64,000 bases of DNA from Elephas maximus indicus (taxonomy: Eukaryota > Chordata > Mammalia > Proboscidea > Elephantidae). This document shows, one piece after another, positions 12,243-21,545 of this stretch (within the stretch, counting starts at the first letter, position 1; the number at the start of each line of letters is the position of its first letter). The notes under the pieces were generated by a model. The model was not told where the DNA came from, did not search any database, and was given only the letters and a program-made list of their open reading frames with translations. A program made the translations under genes and the position numbers. The stretch spans positions 26,650,768 through 26,714,767 of the forward strand of contig NC_064831.1 of assembly GCF_024166365.1 (NCBI RefSeq), given 5' to 3'.

Positions 12243-12909
12243 CTAGCTGGCACCATAATTGTGTCTTCAGGAGGCCATTCCATCATTCTATCAAGCCAGC
12301 TGCTTCATGGTAATGGGAAACACAGTAAGACCAGTGATTCCATGAGCATGGGCCTACTACTGCACTTCATTGCTGTTAAGTGAGTCCCTTGATCTGAAGC
12401 AATCTGCATGGGGTACTATGGCAGTGTATAAGGTATTCTGTAAGTCCACAGATGGTAGTTTTGGCAGAAGCATGGCATGCAGGGAAGGCAAATCCATATC
12501 CAGAGTAAGTGTCTATTCTACTAAGGACAAAAACCTGCCCTTTCCATGAAGGAAGTGGTCTAATGTAATCAACTTGCCACCAGGTTACTGGCTGATCACT
12601 TTGAGGGTTGGTGCCATACTGGGGACTCAGTGTTGATCTCTACTGCTGGCAGATTGGGCACTCAGCGGTGACTGTAGCCAAGTCGGCCTTGATGAGTAGA
12701 AGTCCATGTTGCTGGTCCCATGCATAACCTCCATCCCTGCCCCCATGGCTACTTTGTTCACGAGCCCACCAAGCAATGATGGGAGTAGCTGGGGAAAGAG
12801 GATAACTGGTTTCCACAGAATGTGTCATCCTATCTGTTCGATTGTTAAAAACCTCCTCTGAGGAGATCACTGTTAGGTGAGCATTCACATGAGGCACAAA
12901 TATCTTCAC
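12243..12909 (-). pseudogene. ERV-L-like integrase
   Basis: The open piece 12640-12909 ends in an HHCC zinc-binding module: His in SSHGG, His in QQHGL, then CPIC. The catalytic core follows at 12243-12640 with WQVDYIRPLPSWKGQ (first Asp of the D,D-E triad) but holds stops. Integrase inserts viral DNA into host chromosomes; this copy is dead. Confidence 0.85.
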
Positions 12910-13243
12910 TTCTTTGGCCCATTCAGAGAGGTCTATCTACATACTTCTTCCCCATAATCCCATATCTCTGATTTTCCAATCATATTCCTCCCAAGTCCCT
13001 GACCATTCATCCAAACTATTGGCCACAGCCCATGAATCAGTAAACAATTGCACATATCCCAAGCAAAGTGAACACCTACGTGCACTGCTGGAAGCTCTGC
13101 CCATTGGGAGGATTTCCCTTCACCACTGTCCTTCAGGGAGGTCCCAGAAAAGAGCTGTAGTGCTGCTGCTGTCTACTTTCAAGTGGTGCTTACATATCAT
13201 GCAGAACCATCTGTAAACCAGGCACAGTTTTTCTCTTCCTCAG

Positions 13244-14900
13244 TCAACTGATCGTAAGGAACTCCCCGTGAGGCCATAGATACAGACTGGGAGATGGAAG
13301 GTAATGTGACAGGAGTGGAGACCGTTGGCATTTGGTCCACTTCCTCATGCAACTTATGTGTGCCTTTAGGTCCTGCTGGGGCCTAATCTCATATATACCA
13401 CTTCCATTTAATGATAGAGTGCTGTTGTGCACGTCCAACTTTATGAATCCGTGCCAGACAACACCCAGTTTATGATGTGCATGCAACTCAGGCTGCATGG
13501 CAACTTTGTGACCCATGGTTAAGCGTTCAATCTCTACTAAGGCCCAGTAACAAGCCAAAAGCTGTTTCTCAAAAGGAAAGTAGTTGTCTGCAGAGGATGG
13601 CAGGGCTTTGCTCCAAAATCCTAAGGGTCTGTGCTGTGATTCACCAATAGGGGCCTGCCAAAGACTCCAAACAGCATCTCTATCTGCCACTGACACTTCA
13701 AGCACCATTGGGTCAGCCAGATCATATGGACCAAGTGGCTCAAACCTGCTGCACATCCTTCTCTTGTTGTGGGCCTCACTCAAAACTAGTAGCTTTTCAA
13801 GTAACTTGATAAATAGGCTAGAGTAGCACACTCAAATGAGGAATATGCTGCCTGCAAAATCCAAAGAGGCCCACTAGGCATTCTTCCTTTTTAGTTGTGC
13901 GACGAGCCAGATGCAATAATTTTTCCTTGACTTTAGAAGGAATATCTCAGCTTGCCCCACCCCACTGGACCCCTAGAAATTTCATTGAAGTGGAAGGGAC
14001 CTGAATTTTTGTGGGATTAATTTCCCACCCTCTAGAACACAAATGTTTTACCAATAAGTTCAGAGTCATTGACACTTCTTCCTTACTAGGTTCAATCAGC
14101 ATAATGTCATCAATGTAATGGACCAGTATGACAACCTGTGGAGGAGAAAGGTGATCCCGATCCCTGCGGAATAAATTATGACATAGGGCTGGAGAGCTGG
14201 TGTAGAACTGAGGTAGGCAACGAAGGTGGATTGCTAGCCTTCCCAGCTAAAGGCAAACTGCTTCTGATGGTCCTTTGAAACAGGTATGGAGTAAAAAGCA
14301 TTAGCCAAATCAATAGCTGCAGACCAAGTACCAGGAGATGTATTAATTTTTTCAAGCAATGGAAGCACATCTGGAACAGCAGCTGCAATTGGACTCACCA
14401 CCTGGTTAAGTTTTCAATGATCCACTGTCATTACCAAGACCCATCTGTTTTTTGCACAGGCCTAATAGGTGAGTTGAGTGGAGATGTGGTGCAAATTACC
14501 ACCCCAGCATCCTTCAAGGCCTTGATGGTGGCAGTAATCTCTGCAATCCCTCCAGGAATGTGGTACTGCTTTCGGTTTACTATTTTCCTAGGTAGGGGCA
14601 GTTCTAATGGCCTTTCCTACCATAATAGCCCTTACTCGATGTGTCAGGGATCCAACATGGGGGTTCTGCCAGTTGCTGAGTATATCTATTCCAATTATGC
14701 ATTCTCAAACTGGGGAAATCACTACACGATGGGTTTGGGAACCCACTGAACATACCGTGAGATGGATATGAACTAAGACTCAGAAAATAACCTGACTTCC
14801 ATACGCCCCCACTCTGACTGATGGGCCACAGTGATGGTTTTGGTCTCTTGGAATTAGTGTCAGTTCAGAGCCAGTACCCAGTGATCCCTGAAAAGTCTGA
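13244..14900 (-). pseudogene. ERV-L-like pol: protease remnant, reverse transcriptase, RNase H
   Basis: Reading the minus strand downward: a protease-like remnant near 14.65-14.78 kb, then RT core segments with [14 protein letters not shown] (about 14.3 kb) and the catalytic YIDD at 14106-14117, then many stops, then an open stretch 13244-13831 containing PLGFWSKALPSSADNYFPFE and LLACYWALVEIERLT, the RT-connection/RNase H region. The YIDD motif has survived although the frame has not. The order matches class III ERV pol. Confidence 0.85.
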
Positions 14901-15146
14901 TTATTTCCTTTTTCCCAATGAACAAGTCACTCTTAAAATACTATAGACCCCTTTGGGGAAGGCTGGGAGAAAGATTAACAATATACATTTCAGGTAGTGT
15001 ACTGGAGCCCTTCTTCAGGGGGACCTGGCCCCCCCGTCATATCAAGGGGATGTGGGTGGGTAAACTCCCTCATGTCTAGGAATTGATCATGGGGCCGTGG
15101 CTATTCTGGGAATTTGAGTTAGACTGCTGTTCACTTGACCTAGAAT

Positions 15147-16680
15147 TCATGCACTTGCACAGATGAAGCAAATGTTTAGTAGATTTCCTATTTCACTCCT
15201 AGGAACACCATGACTAAGTAGCCAATGCCATAAATCCATAGGAGACAGACTAATTACCACTTTGACTCTGCTGCCCATTATGCTAACCATGCCCACTGTG
15301 TCTTTTTTGATTGAGTGTTGCCACTTGGTCCATACCACCACAGGCTCCAATCAGCCCCATAGTAGCTAGGTGTTTTAATTCAGTTAGGGAAGTTCCCACT
15401 GTCAAATCTGACTTACATAAAACAGCAATCACAGCAGTGTTCAAGGATGCTGAGGCTCCCTTCACAAATTTGTTCCTCACTGTTATTGTAAAAGTGTGTC
15501 CTCTGGGCACTCCATGTGTGGTTCTGTGGGTCTAACCCGATAAATCCACTCTACCATGCTAATTTCCCTAAGCCTTTGGATACCTTCTTCTACAGTATAC
15601 AAAGGCAGGTCTGGTACTTCAACCTGCTTTAGTGTAGGCCACTGTGCAATTCATGCTTCAGCAACTCAACCAAATAAACTATTGCATCCTTTCTAAACTT
15701 CTGGAGCTGAAACATTGAATGAAGCATCTGTGCTTAGTGAGCCCATATCAATAAATTCAGACTGATTTATCTTTATGTTCCCTGCACCATTATCCCACAC
15801 ACTTAATAGCCATTCCCACACATATCCCCCAGGTTTCTGTATGTACACATCAGAAAAGCCAAGGAATTCTTTCAGATTGTAGTGTACCACTTCCTGGGTT
15901 ACACTTTTACATCACCTTTTGGAGCTCACTGGGATTTAAGTCTAGTTATAAGTCTAGGAGCCAAAATTGGTGGGAAGATATTTTGAGAACGTTCAGCATT
16001 GTCTTATAAAGCATCTGCTTCAGACGATGTCCCAGGCAATAACTCAAAGGCGCTTTAGATGCAGCTGGGTTAATCTCATTAGATGGGAGTGGAGGCGCTA
16101 ATGATGCTGTTGGCAGGAGCGATTCAATGGAGCTCAGTGTCTCCAGCTTCCTGATTATCTGCCCATATGTCCCCATCCCAGGTTTCAAGATCCCATTTCT
16201 TCCCAATCAATGCCCTCACTTTAACTTCAGATATCTCTAGAGATTGGCAGTAGGGTTGATGTTATAATTCAGCCACTCTTACAATAAGAGTTTGAGTTTG
16301 GTTGTCTACAATATCAGCTCTGTTACTACAAGAAATAAGGCTTTCTTTCAAAGCACAAGTGGAAACTTTGAGTTCATTTATGCAGTGCTTGAGCTTTGAA
16401 GCCCTGAGCTCATCTCTTTCTTTCACTAGTTTGTCTAGCCAAAGTAGGACCAACCAACTTCCCTATACTTCTCATTATGACAAAATTGTAGAAAGGTTTC
16501 ATTCATGCAATCACCCAGAGCCTTGTCTTTCACCAATACCTGATCTATTGGTGGTGATATTTTATGTATTTGAATTGCCGCCTCATGCCATGGATTAGCA
16601 GTGCCCTCTTTACTACTAGAAGCAGAGTGATCAACATCTTTAAGACTAACCAGACCCGAGAACCAATTTAGAAAATTCAT
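15147..16680 (-). pseudogene. ERV-L-like gag remnant
   Basis: Separate open pieces in different frames: 16435-16680 starting MNFLNWFSGLVSLKD, a Leu/Lys/Glu-rich coiled-coil-like piece at 16262-16453, a Ser/Pro-rich piece at 15946-16206, and 15693-15890 with GGYVWEWLLSVWDNGA, which resembles the capsid region of ERV-L. Pieces further down are too degraded to assign. Order and position right after the 5' LTR support gag. It is not translatable as one protein. Confidence 0.7.
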
Positions 16681-16701
16681 CCTTACAATTTTGTTTCTGT
16701 A

Positions 16702-16719
16702 AAACCACTCTCTGTACCA
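16702..16719 (-). other. Primer-binding-site-like segment
   Basis: The minus strand reads TGGTACAGAGAGTGGTTT directly after the LTR. The leading TGG and the position are those of a tRNA primer site. Resemblance to the 3' end of tRNA-Leu is partial, so the primer is uncertain. Confidence 0.5.
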
Positions 16720-16721
16720 AA

Positions 16722-17340
16722 TATTTTAATCTAGGTTCTCTAGAGAAGCAAAACCAGTAAAGCGTGTGTGTGTGTATATGTATATATAATTTATATTATA
16801 TACACACAAATACACATATAAATATACATATATACATATATATACACACACACAGATTTATACCAAAGAAATGGCTTGCACGATTTTTGGCAGTTGTTAG
16901 TTTGAAGTCCGTGAGGCAAGAAAGAAAATTCTCCTGACTCACATAGCCGCAGGGGCTGGCAAACCCAAGATGTGCAGGCCGCAGAGCAGGGCTGCCACAG
17001 GCTGTGAAGATTGAAAATTGGCAGGCAAGACTGCCGGCAAGCTGCTAGCCCAAGTCCAAAGAACCAGAGACCAGACGAACGGGAACCAGCTGCAGGATCC
17101 CGAACAAGCAAAAGCCCCAGCAAGGTGACCAGGAAGGAAATAGGCAGAAGATGGTAGGGAGATGAAGGCTGAGGGGGTGGTGAGCCACCTCAGGCCCTGC
17201 CCCCAGGTACCACTCAGCAGATTCCATCATAGGGGTGATCACATTTCAAATTTCAACAGAGAATTGATCACATTATACAACTGGCAAAACACTTGAGAAT
17301 CATGGCCCAGCCAAGTTGACACACAATCTTAACCATCACA
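16722..17340 (-). repeat. 5' LTR of the ERV-L-like provirus
   Basis: On the minus strand it starts TGTGATGGTTAAGATTGTGTG at 17340, the usual opening of mammalian ERV-L/MLT2-type LTRs, and ends near the tctagagaacctag segment. An AT/GT microsatellite (16757-16853) has grown inside it. A neighbouring gccat could be one half of the 5-bp target duplication. Confidence 0.85.
16757..16853. repeat. (TG)n/(TA)n microsatellite within the LTR
   Basis: Alternating gtgtgtgtgtatatgtatatat, then tacacacaaatacacatata and similar runs. Likely length-polymorphic. Confidence 0.85.
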
Positions 17341-17710
17341 GCCATAAACAGAAATGAAGTCCTGATGCATGCCACAACATGGAAGAACCTAGAAAACATC
17401 ATGCTGAGCAAAATAAGTTAGCCACAAAAGGATAACTACTGTATGATTTCATTTACATGAAATAAGAGAATACACGGAAACCAAATATTACTAGTGGTTA
17501 CCAGGAGTGGGAAGGAGGAGGATAGGGGAAGCTCTTTATAGGGGGCATTGAGTTTATCTTAATGGTGGTGGAATGATTTGGAAAAGGAAAGTGAGAATGG
17601 TTGCAGAACATGAAGAATATAATCACTGTCACTGAATTGTACATGTCGGAATTGTTGAATTTGGTGAAGGTTTTGCTCTGTAGATTTCACCAAAAAAAAA
17701 AAAAAAAAAA
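17341..17710 (+). mobile_element. Old L1 3' end
   Basis: gccataaacagaaatgaagt, catgccacaacatggaagaac and catcatgctgagcaaaataag follow the terminal L1 ORF2 and 3' UTR pattern. It ends in an A-run at 17692-17710. It starts exactly at the ERV 5' LTR boundary. Confidence 0.8.
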
Positions 17711-17877
17711 CGCAAAACATATTTATCCCTTAGGCTGCTGAGATGTCTTTGATGAGATTAAACCTTATACAGTACATAGAATAGAACCTCCCTCAGGGTA
17801 AATGCTCAGTAATTGTTAGTCATGGTCATTAGTGGTCACAGATTTGATGATAAAGAACATTAAGGAAGATAACGAAG
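17711..17877. other. Intergenic, nothing assigned
   Basis: Non-repetitive-looking AT-rich sequence with a weak L2/MIR-like stretch (gggtaaatgctcagtaattg). Confidence 0.4.
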
Positions 17878-18680
17878 GATGACCAATATTTATGAAGCCA
17901 GCAGAGAACAAAGCTGGCAGACTCACATTTGCTGATCAATTTCAAAACTTACTAACTACAATTGTAATCAAGACTGTGGTACTGCCATAAGGTTAAACAT
18001 AAAAAAAACAATAGAAGAGAACTGAGAGTCCAGAAACAAACTCTTGCATTTACAAATCAATTTATGATAAATTGATTTTAGACAAGGGTGTCAATGCCAT
18101 TCAATGGTGCTGGGGTAACTGGAGATGCACATCCACATATGATGCGATCCCTACCTCACCCTATATACAAAAATTAACTCAAAAGGGGTAAATATGAGCT
18201 AAAACCATAAAACTCATATGTAAATATGAGCTAAAACCATAAAACTCTGAGACGGAAGCACAGGTGTAAATTTACATGATTTTGGATTAGATAATGGCTC
18301 TTTAAATACAACCCTAAAACAAAGAAATTACAGAAAAATTGTTCTTCATAGAAATTTATAACTTTTGTTCTTCAAAGGACACTATCAAGAAAGTGAAAAG
18401 ATAATTCACAGGCCACATATTGCATGGTTCCATTTTTATGAACTGTTCAGAATAGGAAAATCCATGGAGACAGAAAGTAGATTACTGGTTTCCAGGAGCT
18501 GAGATGAGGGAAGAAATGGGGAGCAAACACTAATGGATTCAGGGCTTCTTTTTGGAGCGATGAAAATGTTCTGCAATTAGTTAATGATGATGTTTGCACA
18601 AACTTTTGAATATACTATAACACCACTGAATTGTACATTTAAAAGGGTGAATTTCATAGTATCTGAAAAAAAATTTTTTT
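17878..18680 (+). mobile_element. Old L1 fragment (late ORF2 and 3' UTR)
   Basis: ttagacaagggtgtcaatgcc, caatggtgctggggtaactgg and attaactcaaaaggggtaaat are recognisable late-ORF2 words. The 3' part carries L1M-style UTR words (ttactggtttccaggagctg, ctgaattgtacatttaaaag). No open frame survives. Confidence 0.75.
18188..18248 (+). repeat. Tandem duplication of a 28-bp segment in the L1 fragment
   Basis: gtaaatatgagctaaaacca-taaaactc occurs twice, separated by four bases. A local duplication, probably by replication slippage. Confidence 0.8.
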
Positions 18681-18843
18681 TTTCAAGCCAGCAGATTACA
18701 GAAAACTAGAAAAGGGATTAAGAGGAAATTGTCAGAAAGGTAGAAGATTGTTAAGAAAGGTATAATCTAGGTGGTGGGTATATGTATGATTGTATACTGT
18801 ACAACTTTTTTTATTGTTATTGAAGTATACACAGCAAAGCATA

Positions 18844-19074
18844 CTGTATTTTTATGCAAGTAAGGCGTTCCTTCTACGTTTGTTTGCCAATAGCTCCCTC
18901 CTGCAGAAGGTATTTTTGTAAGCACCCTACGCGAATTTTTTTTTCTTTTTTACTACAACATGTAAAAAAAAAAAAATAGACATAGCAGCGCTTATGGAAA
19001 TACCTTCCAGGGGGAAGGAAGGAGCAGCTGGCAAACAAACACAGAAAGCACGCGTTATCTGCATAAAAATATGG
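18844..19074. mobile_element. Palindromic MITE-like element 1, TA-flanked
   Basis: Inverted arms of about 100 bases: the 5' end reads ctgtatttttatgcaagtaa and the reverse complement of the 3' end reads ccatatttttatgcagataa. Both arms share cgtttgtttgccaa-like and aaggtattt words. A short T/A-rich loop lies near 18940-18980. TA dinucleotides (18842-18843, 19075-19076) flank it, as in Tc1/mariner insertions. It encodes nothing. I do not recognise the family. Confidence 0.75.
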
Positions 19075-19768
19075 TACACCAATTCAGCAACTATTCCACG
19101 TACCGTTCAATCACATTGATTATTCTTCAAAATGTCCTGCCATTCTCACCCTCCTTTTCTGATTTGTTCCTCCCTTACTGACATAACTGTACAATTCTTT
19201 TAACTTTTCTTTATATTTTAATTTTCATTAAAACTTTGGGGGAAATAATTTCATAAAAACAATAAAAATAATTACTCAAAAAGAAAAAAAGTGCCAATGC
19301 AGCAGAGATCATATATCCTGAAGACTGAGTACTGTTCACTGCATAATTAGGAAAGTATCGATGAGTTTATGCAATGCAAACTCATTGCGCAGAATACAAT
19401 GCTGTGCACTGAGGATTAAACAGGAGGAGAGAAACTAGAGACACTGAGTGTAGGCGGCTAGAAAAAATGCAGATCCATGTTTCCATTGCATTCATTCATC
19501 TTTAAACTACACCATCATAAAACTCAGCTGGTTTCTCAACATGCCCCATTCCCACTCTGGCCCTATCCTCCCAAGTTACTCATTCACTAAATATTCTATT
19601 TGTATCTTGAATATATTTTATCATTATGACTATTACATGTTTTAATTACATGCATATGCGTCTGTGATCCCTAAAAGACTGTGGGCACTTTACGAGCTGG
19701 TTCCACTTCATATTCATTTGTGTATCCGCCCTATATCTAGTCTTGTTAATGTTACTTTGTTGGTACTA
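19075..19768. other. Intergenic between the two palindromic elements
   Basis: No gene or confident repeat seen; AT-rich. Confidence 0.4.
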
Positions 19769-19980
19769 CTGTATTTTTATTCAAATGTCGCACACCTACA
19801 TTTGTTTGCCAACTGCTCCTTCCTCTCCTTGAGGTATTTTTAGAAGTGCTGCTATGCCGATTTTTTTACATATTGCTGCCAAAAAAAATAGCACAGTGCA
19901 CTTAGGAAATTACCTCATGAGGGAAGGGAGCAGATGGCAAACAAATCTAGAAGGTGTGCGCTATTTGGGTAAAAATACGG
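19769..19980. mobile_element. Palindromic MITE-like element 2, TA-flanked
   Basis: Same family as element 1: ctgtatttttattcaaatg at one end, reverse complement ccgtatttttacccaaatag at the other, shared inner words acatttgtttgccaactgctc and gaggtatttt. TA flanks at 19767-19768 and 19981-19982. The loop is near 19860-19885. Confidence 0.75.
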
Positions 19981-20182
19981 TAAATAAGCATTTAAGACTA
20001 TGCCTACTTAAAATAATCTAGTAAAAATTCATAACAGTAGTGAATGAAACAGCAATTTAACATCTATAATAGGTAAAATTATAAAACATTTTTATAAAAA
20101 TGGCATTAATAAAATGAGAAATAATAATATAAGAATCATTTTCTTGAAATAAAAACTATCTGAAGACAAGTGGAAAAAATAA

Positions 20183-20188
20183 TTTATT
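20183..20188 (-). promoter_or_regulatory. Candidate polyadenylation signal AATAAA
   Basis: It reads ctgcAATAAAttattttttcc on the minus strand, about 1.33 kb after the GUCY1B1 stop codon. It is the only canonical hexamer I found between the stop and the palindromic elements near 19.98 kb. Confidence 0.45.
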
Positions 20189-20963
20189 GCAGACTCTTTT
20201 ACACATTAACATGGAACATTTATACACATATTGATGTGCTGATATGAAATAGTAAATTTAAAGACAAACATTTTTACACCAACGTAGCCGCACTATATTT
20301 TATAAAGATAGATATTAATAAATTATCAGAGACATTTAAGAAAAACAGGCCAATTATTCCAATAAGAATTCATTCCATGTTGAAATTAAACTAACTTTTC
20401 CGAACATGACTCCCTGGATTTAATCACATTCTTTTAAGCTAAGAAAAAAGAAGCTCATTTCTGGGAATAAAGGGCCAAGAAAGGCTCTCTAACAGTAAAA
20501 TCTCAGGAGTGTTTTTCCAGCTTGGTTCCTGGATTTGGTTAGAGCCCCTAACACTTAGCCCAAGCCAGCGTAAGACAGTGCAGCTTTCTGTGGTTAACAA
20601 GATCAGTAAGAGGGATGCAATGCAAACGTCAGCATTTTTTAGGAATTGTAATTGCCACAGGATTTGAATTAGCCATCCAATACTTTAATAATAGAAATGT
20701 GTACTCTATATTTCTGAAAGGAAATTAGCAAATTTCACAATGGTCACTATTTTCTTAGCATGGTCTATTAATTTTTACTCTGGAAGCCTGAAAATAAATT
20801 GCATTTTCTCTAAAACTTATAATTCACTCCTTTAGAAAATGATATCTATAGCGATATACACCAACACTACATAAACTTTGTTATATGCTATAGTCATTAA
20901 AATATATATATATACACACACGTATATATGAAGCACTAAGCAGATACAGTAAACCATGCTATG

Positions 20964-21132
20964 AATAAACCAAAAAAACTAAACCCGTAGCCGTCGAGTC
21001 AATTCTGACTCATAGCAACCCTATAGGACACAGCAGAACTGCCCCATAGGGTTTCCAAGGAGCAGCTGGTGGATTTGAACTGCTGACCTTTTGGTTAGCA
21101 GCCAAACGCTTAATCACTGTGCCACCAGGGCT
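20964..21132 (-). mobile_element. AfroSINE in the GUCY1B1 3' UTR, 10-bp TSD
   Basis: Minus-sense copy from the tail (aactaaacccgtagccgtcg) to the head (gtgccaccagggctc). Identical ccatgctatg flanks lie at 20954-20963 and 21133-21142. If the 3' UTR call is right, the SINE is transcribed in sense within the mRNA. Confidence 0.93.
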
Positions 21133-21521
21133 CCATGCTATGTATACATATGGGCAAATACTGTTCAGTTGCATTTAATTAAATGCAGCAAGTATTGAGT
21201 GGGTGCCTACAACTCACAAGCCACCATGTTAGGTAAAGCTTGTAGTAGACTTTCAGACACATGAAGCTCACGTCATCCACATCTAAAGCTAGGCTTTAGA
21301 TATACTAAGAAAATACGCTAAAACCTTAAATAACATAATCAAAAGCTGAGCTAAAGTTGAATAATGAATAGTGAGAGATATACCGAGGAGAAATGGTCAA
21401 AATAATGGAGAAGGACAGTGCAAAACACGTATTCATCGGGAGTAACTGCTACCAGGCTCGGCACGTGTTAGGGGACAAACGGAACCTAATCTTCAGTCTT
21501 CTTCCTCCCACGATCCAAGGC

Positions 21522-21545
21522 TCAGTTATCGTCCTGCTTTGTTTC
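21522..21545 (-). CDS. GUCY1B1: GUCY1B1 terminal coding exon (ETKQDDN, stop)
   Basis: On the minus strand, acceptor ttctacacttttaag is followed by GAA ACA AAG CAG GAC GAT AAC TGA. That is seven codons in phase with the previous exon, bringing the total to 619 residues and matching the acidic C-terminal tail of the family. The coding part is too short to detect without the protein context. The 3' UTR continues to lower coordinates. Confidence 0.93.
   Translation of the reverse strand, partial: ETKQDDN

Larger units (their letters stand above)
11101..17340 (-). mobile_element. ERV-L-like (class III) provirus, decayed, 3' LTR truncated
   Basis: A minus-strand provirus. The 5' LTR is at 16722-17340, then a primer-binding-site-like segment, gag remnants (about 15.1-16.7 kb), a pol with RT, RNase H and integrase (about 12.2-14.9 kb), a dUTPase-like domain (11.67-12.24 kb) and a partial 3' LTR (11101-11357). 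There is no env; dUTPase downstream of integrase and absence of env are typical of the ERV-L group. Every domain is interrupted by stops or frameshifts. The LTRs differ at roughly one site in seven, which implies an old insertion. The element's 5' edge abuts L1 sequence at 17341. Confidence 0.9.
20165..21521 (-). other. GUCY1B1: Probable GUCY1B1 3' UTR
   Basis: Sequence after the TGA down to the best polyadenylation signal, AATAAA on the minus strand at 20183-20188, with a T-rich stretch following. The length, about 1.19 kb without the AfroSINE at 20964-21132, is plausible for this transcript. The end point is inference; ATTAAA variants near 20424 and 20685 are alternatives. Confidence 0.5.

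Noticed and set aside
11632-14749. Plus-strand ORFs over the provirus (such as 11632-11880, 12914-13216, 14417-14749)
   Set aside because: These are mirror frames of the minus-strand gag-pol remnants and resemble no protein.
18844-19074. A microRNA gene from the hairpin
   Set aside because: Arm length and TA flanks fit a transposable element; with no expression evidence a microRNA call is not justified.
1-20164. A second host gene downstream of GUCY1B1
   Set aside because: All protein-like ORFs there belong to L1 or the ERV; the rest show no exon with splice sites. ASIC5 is the neighbour in human as I recall, but none of it is recognised here.
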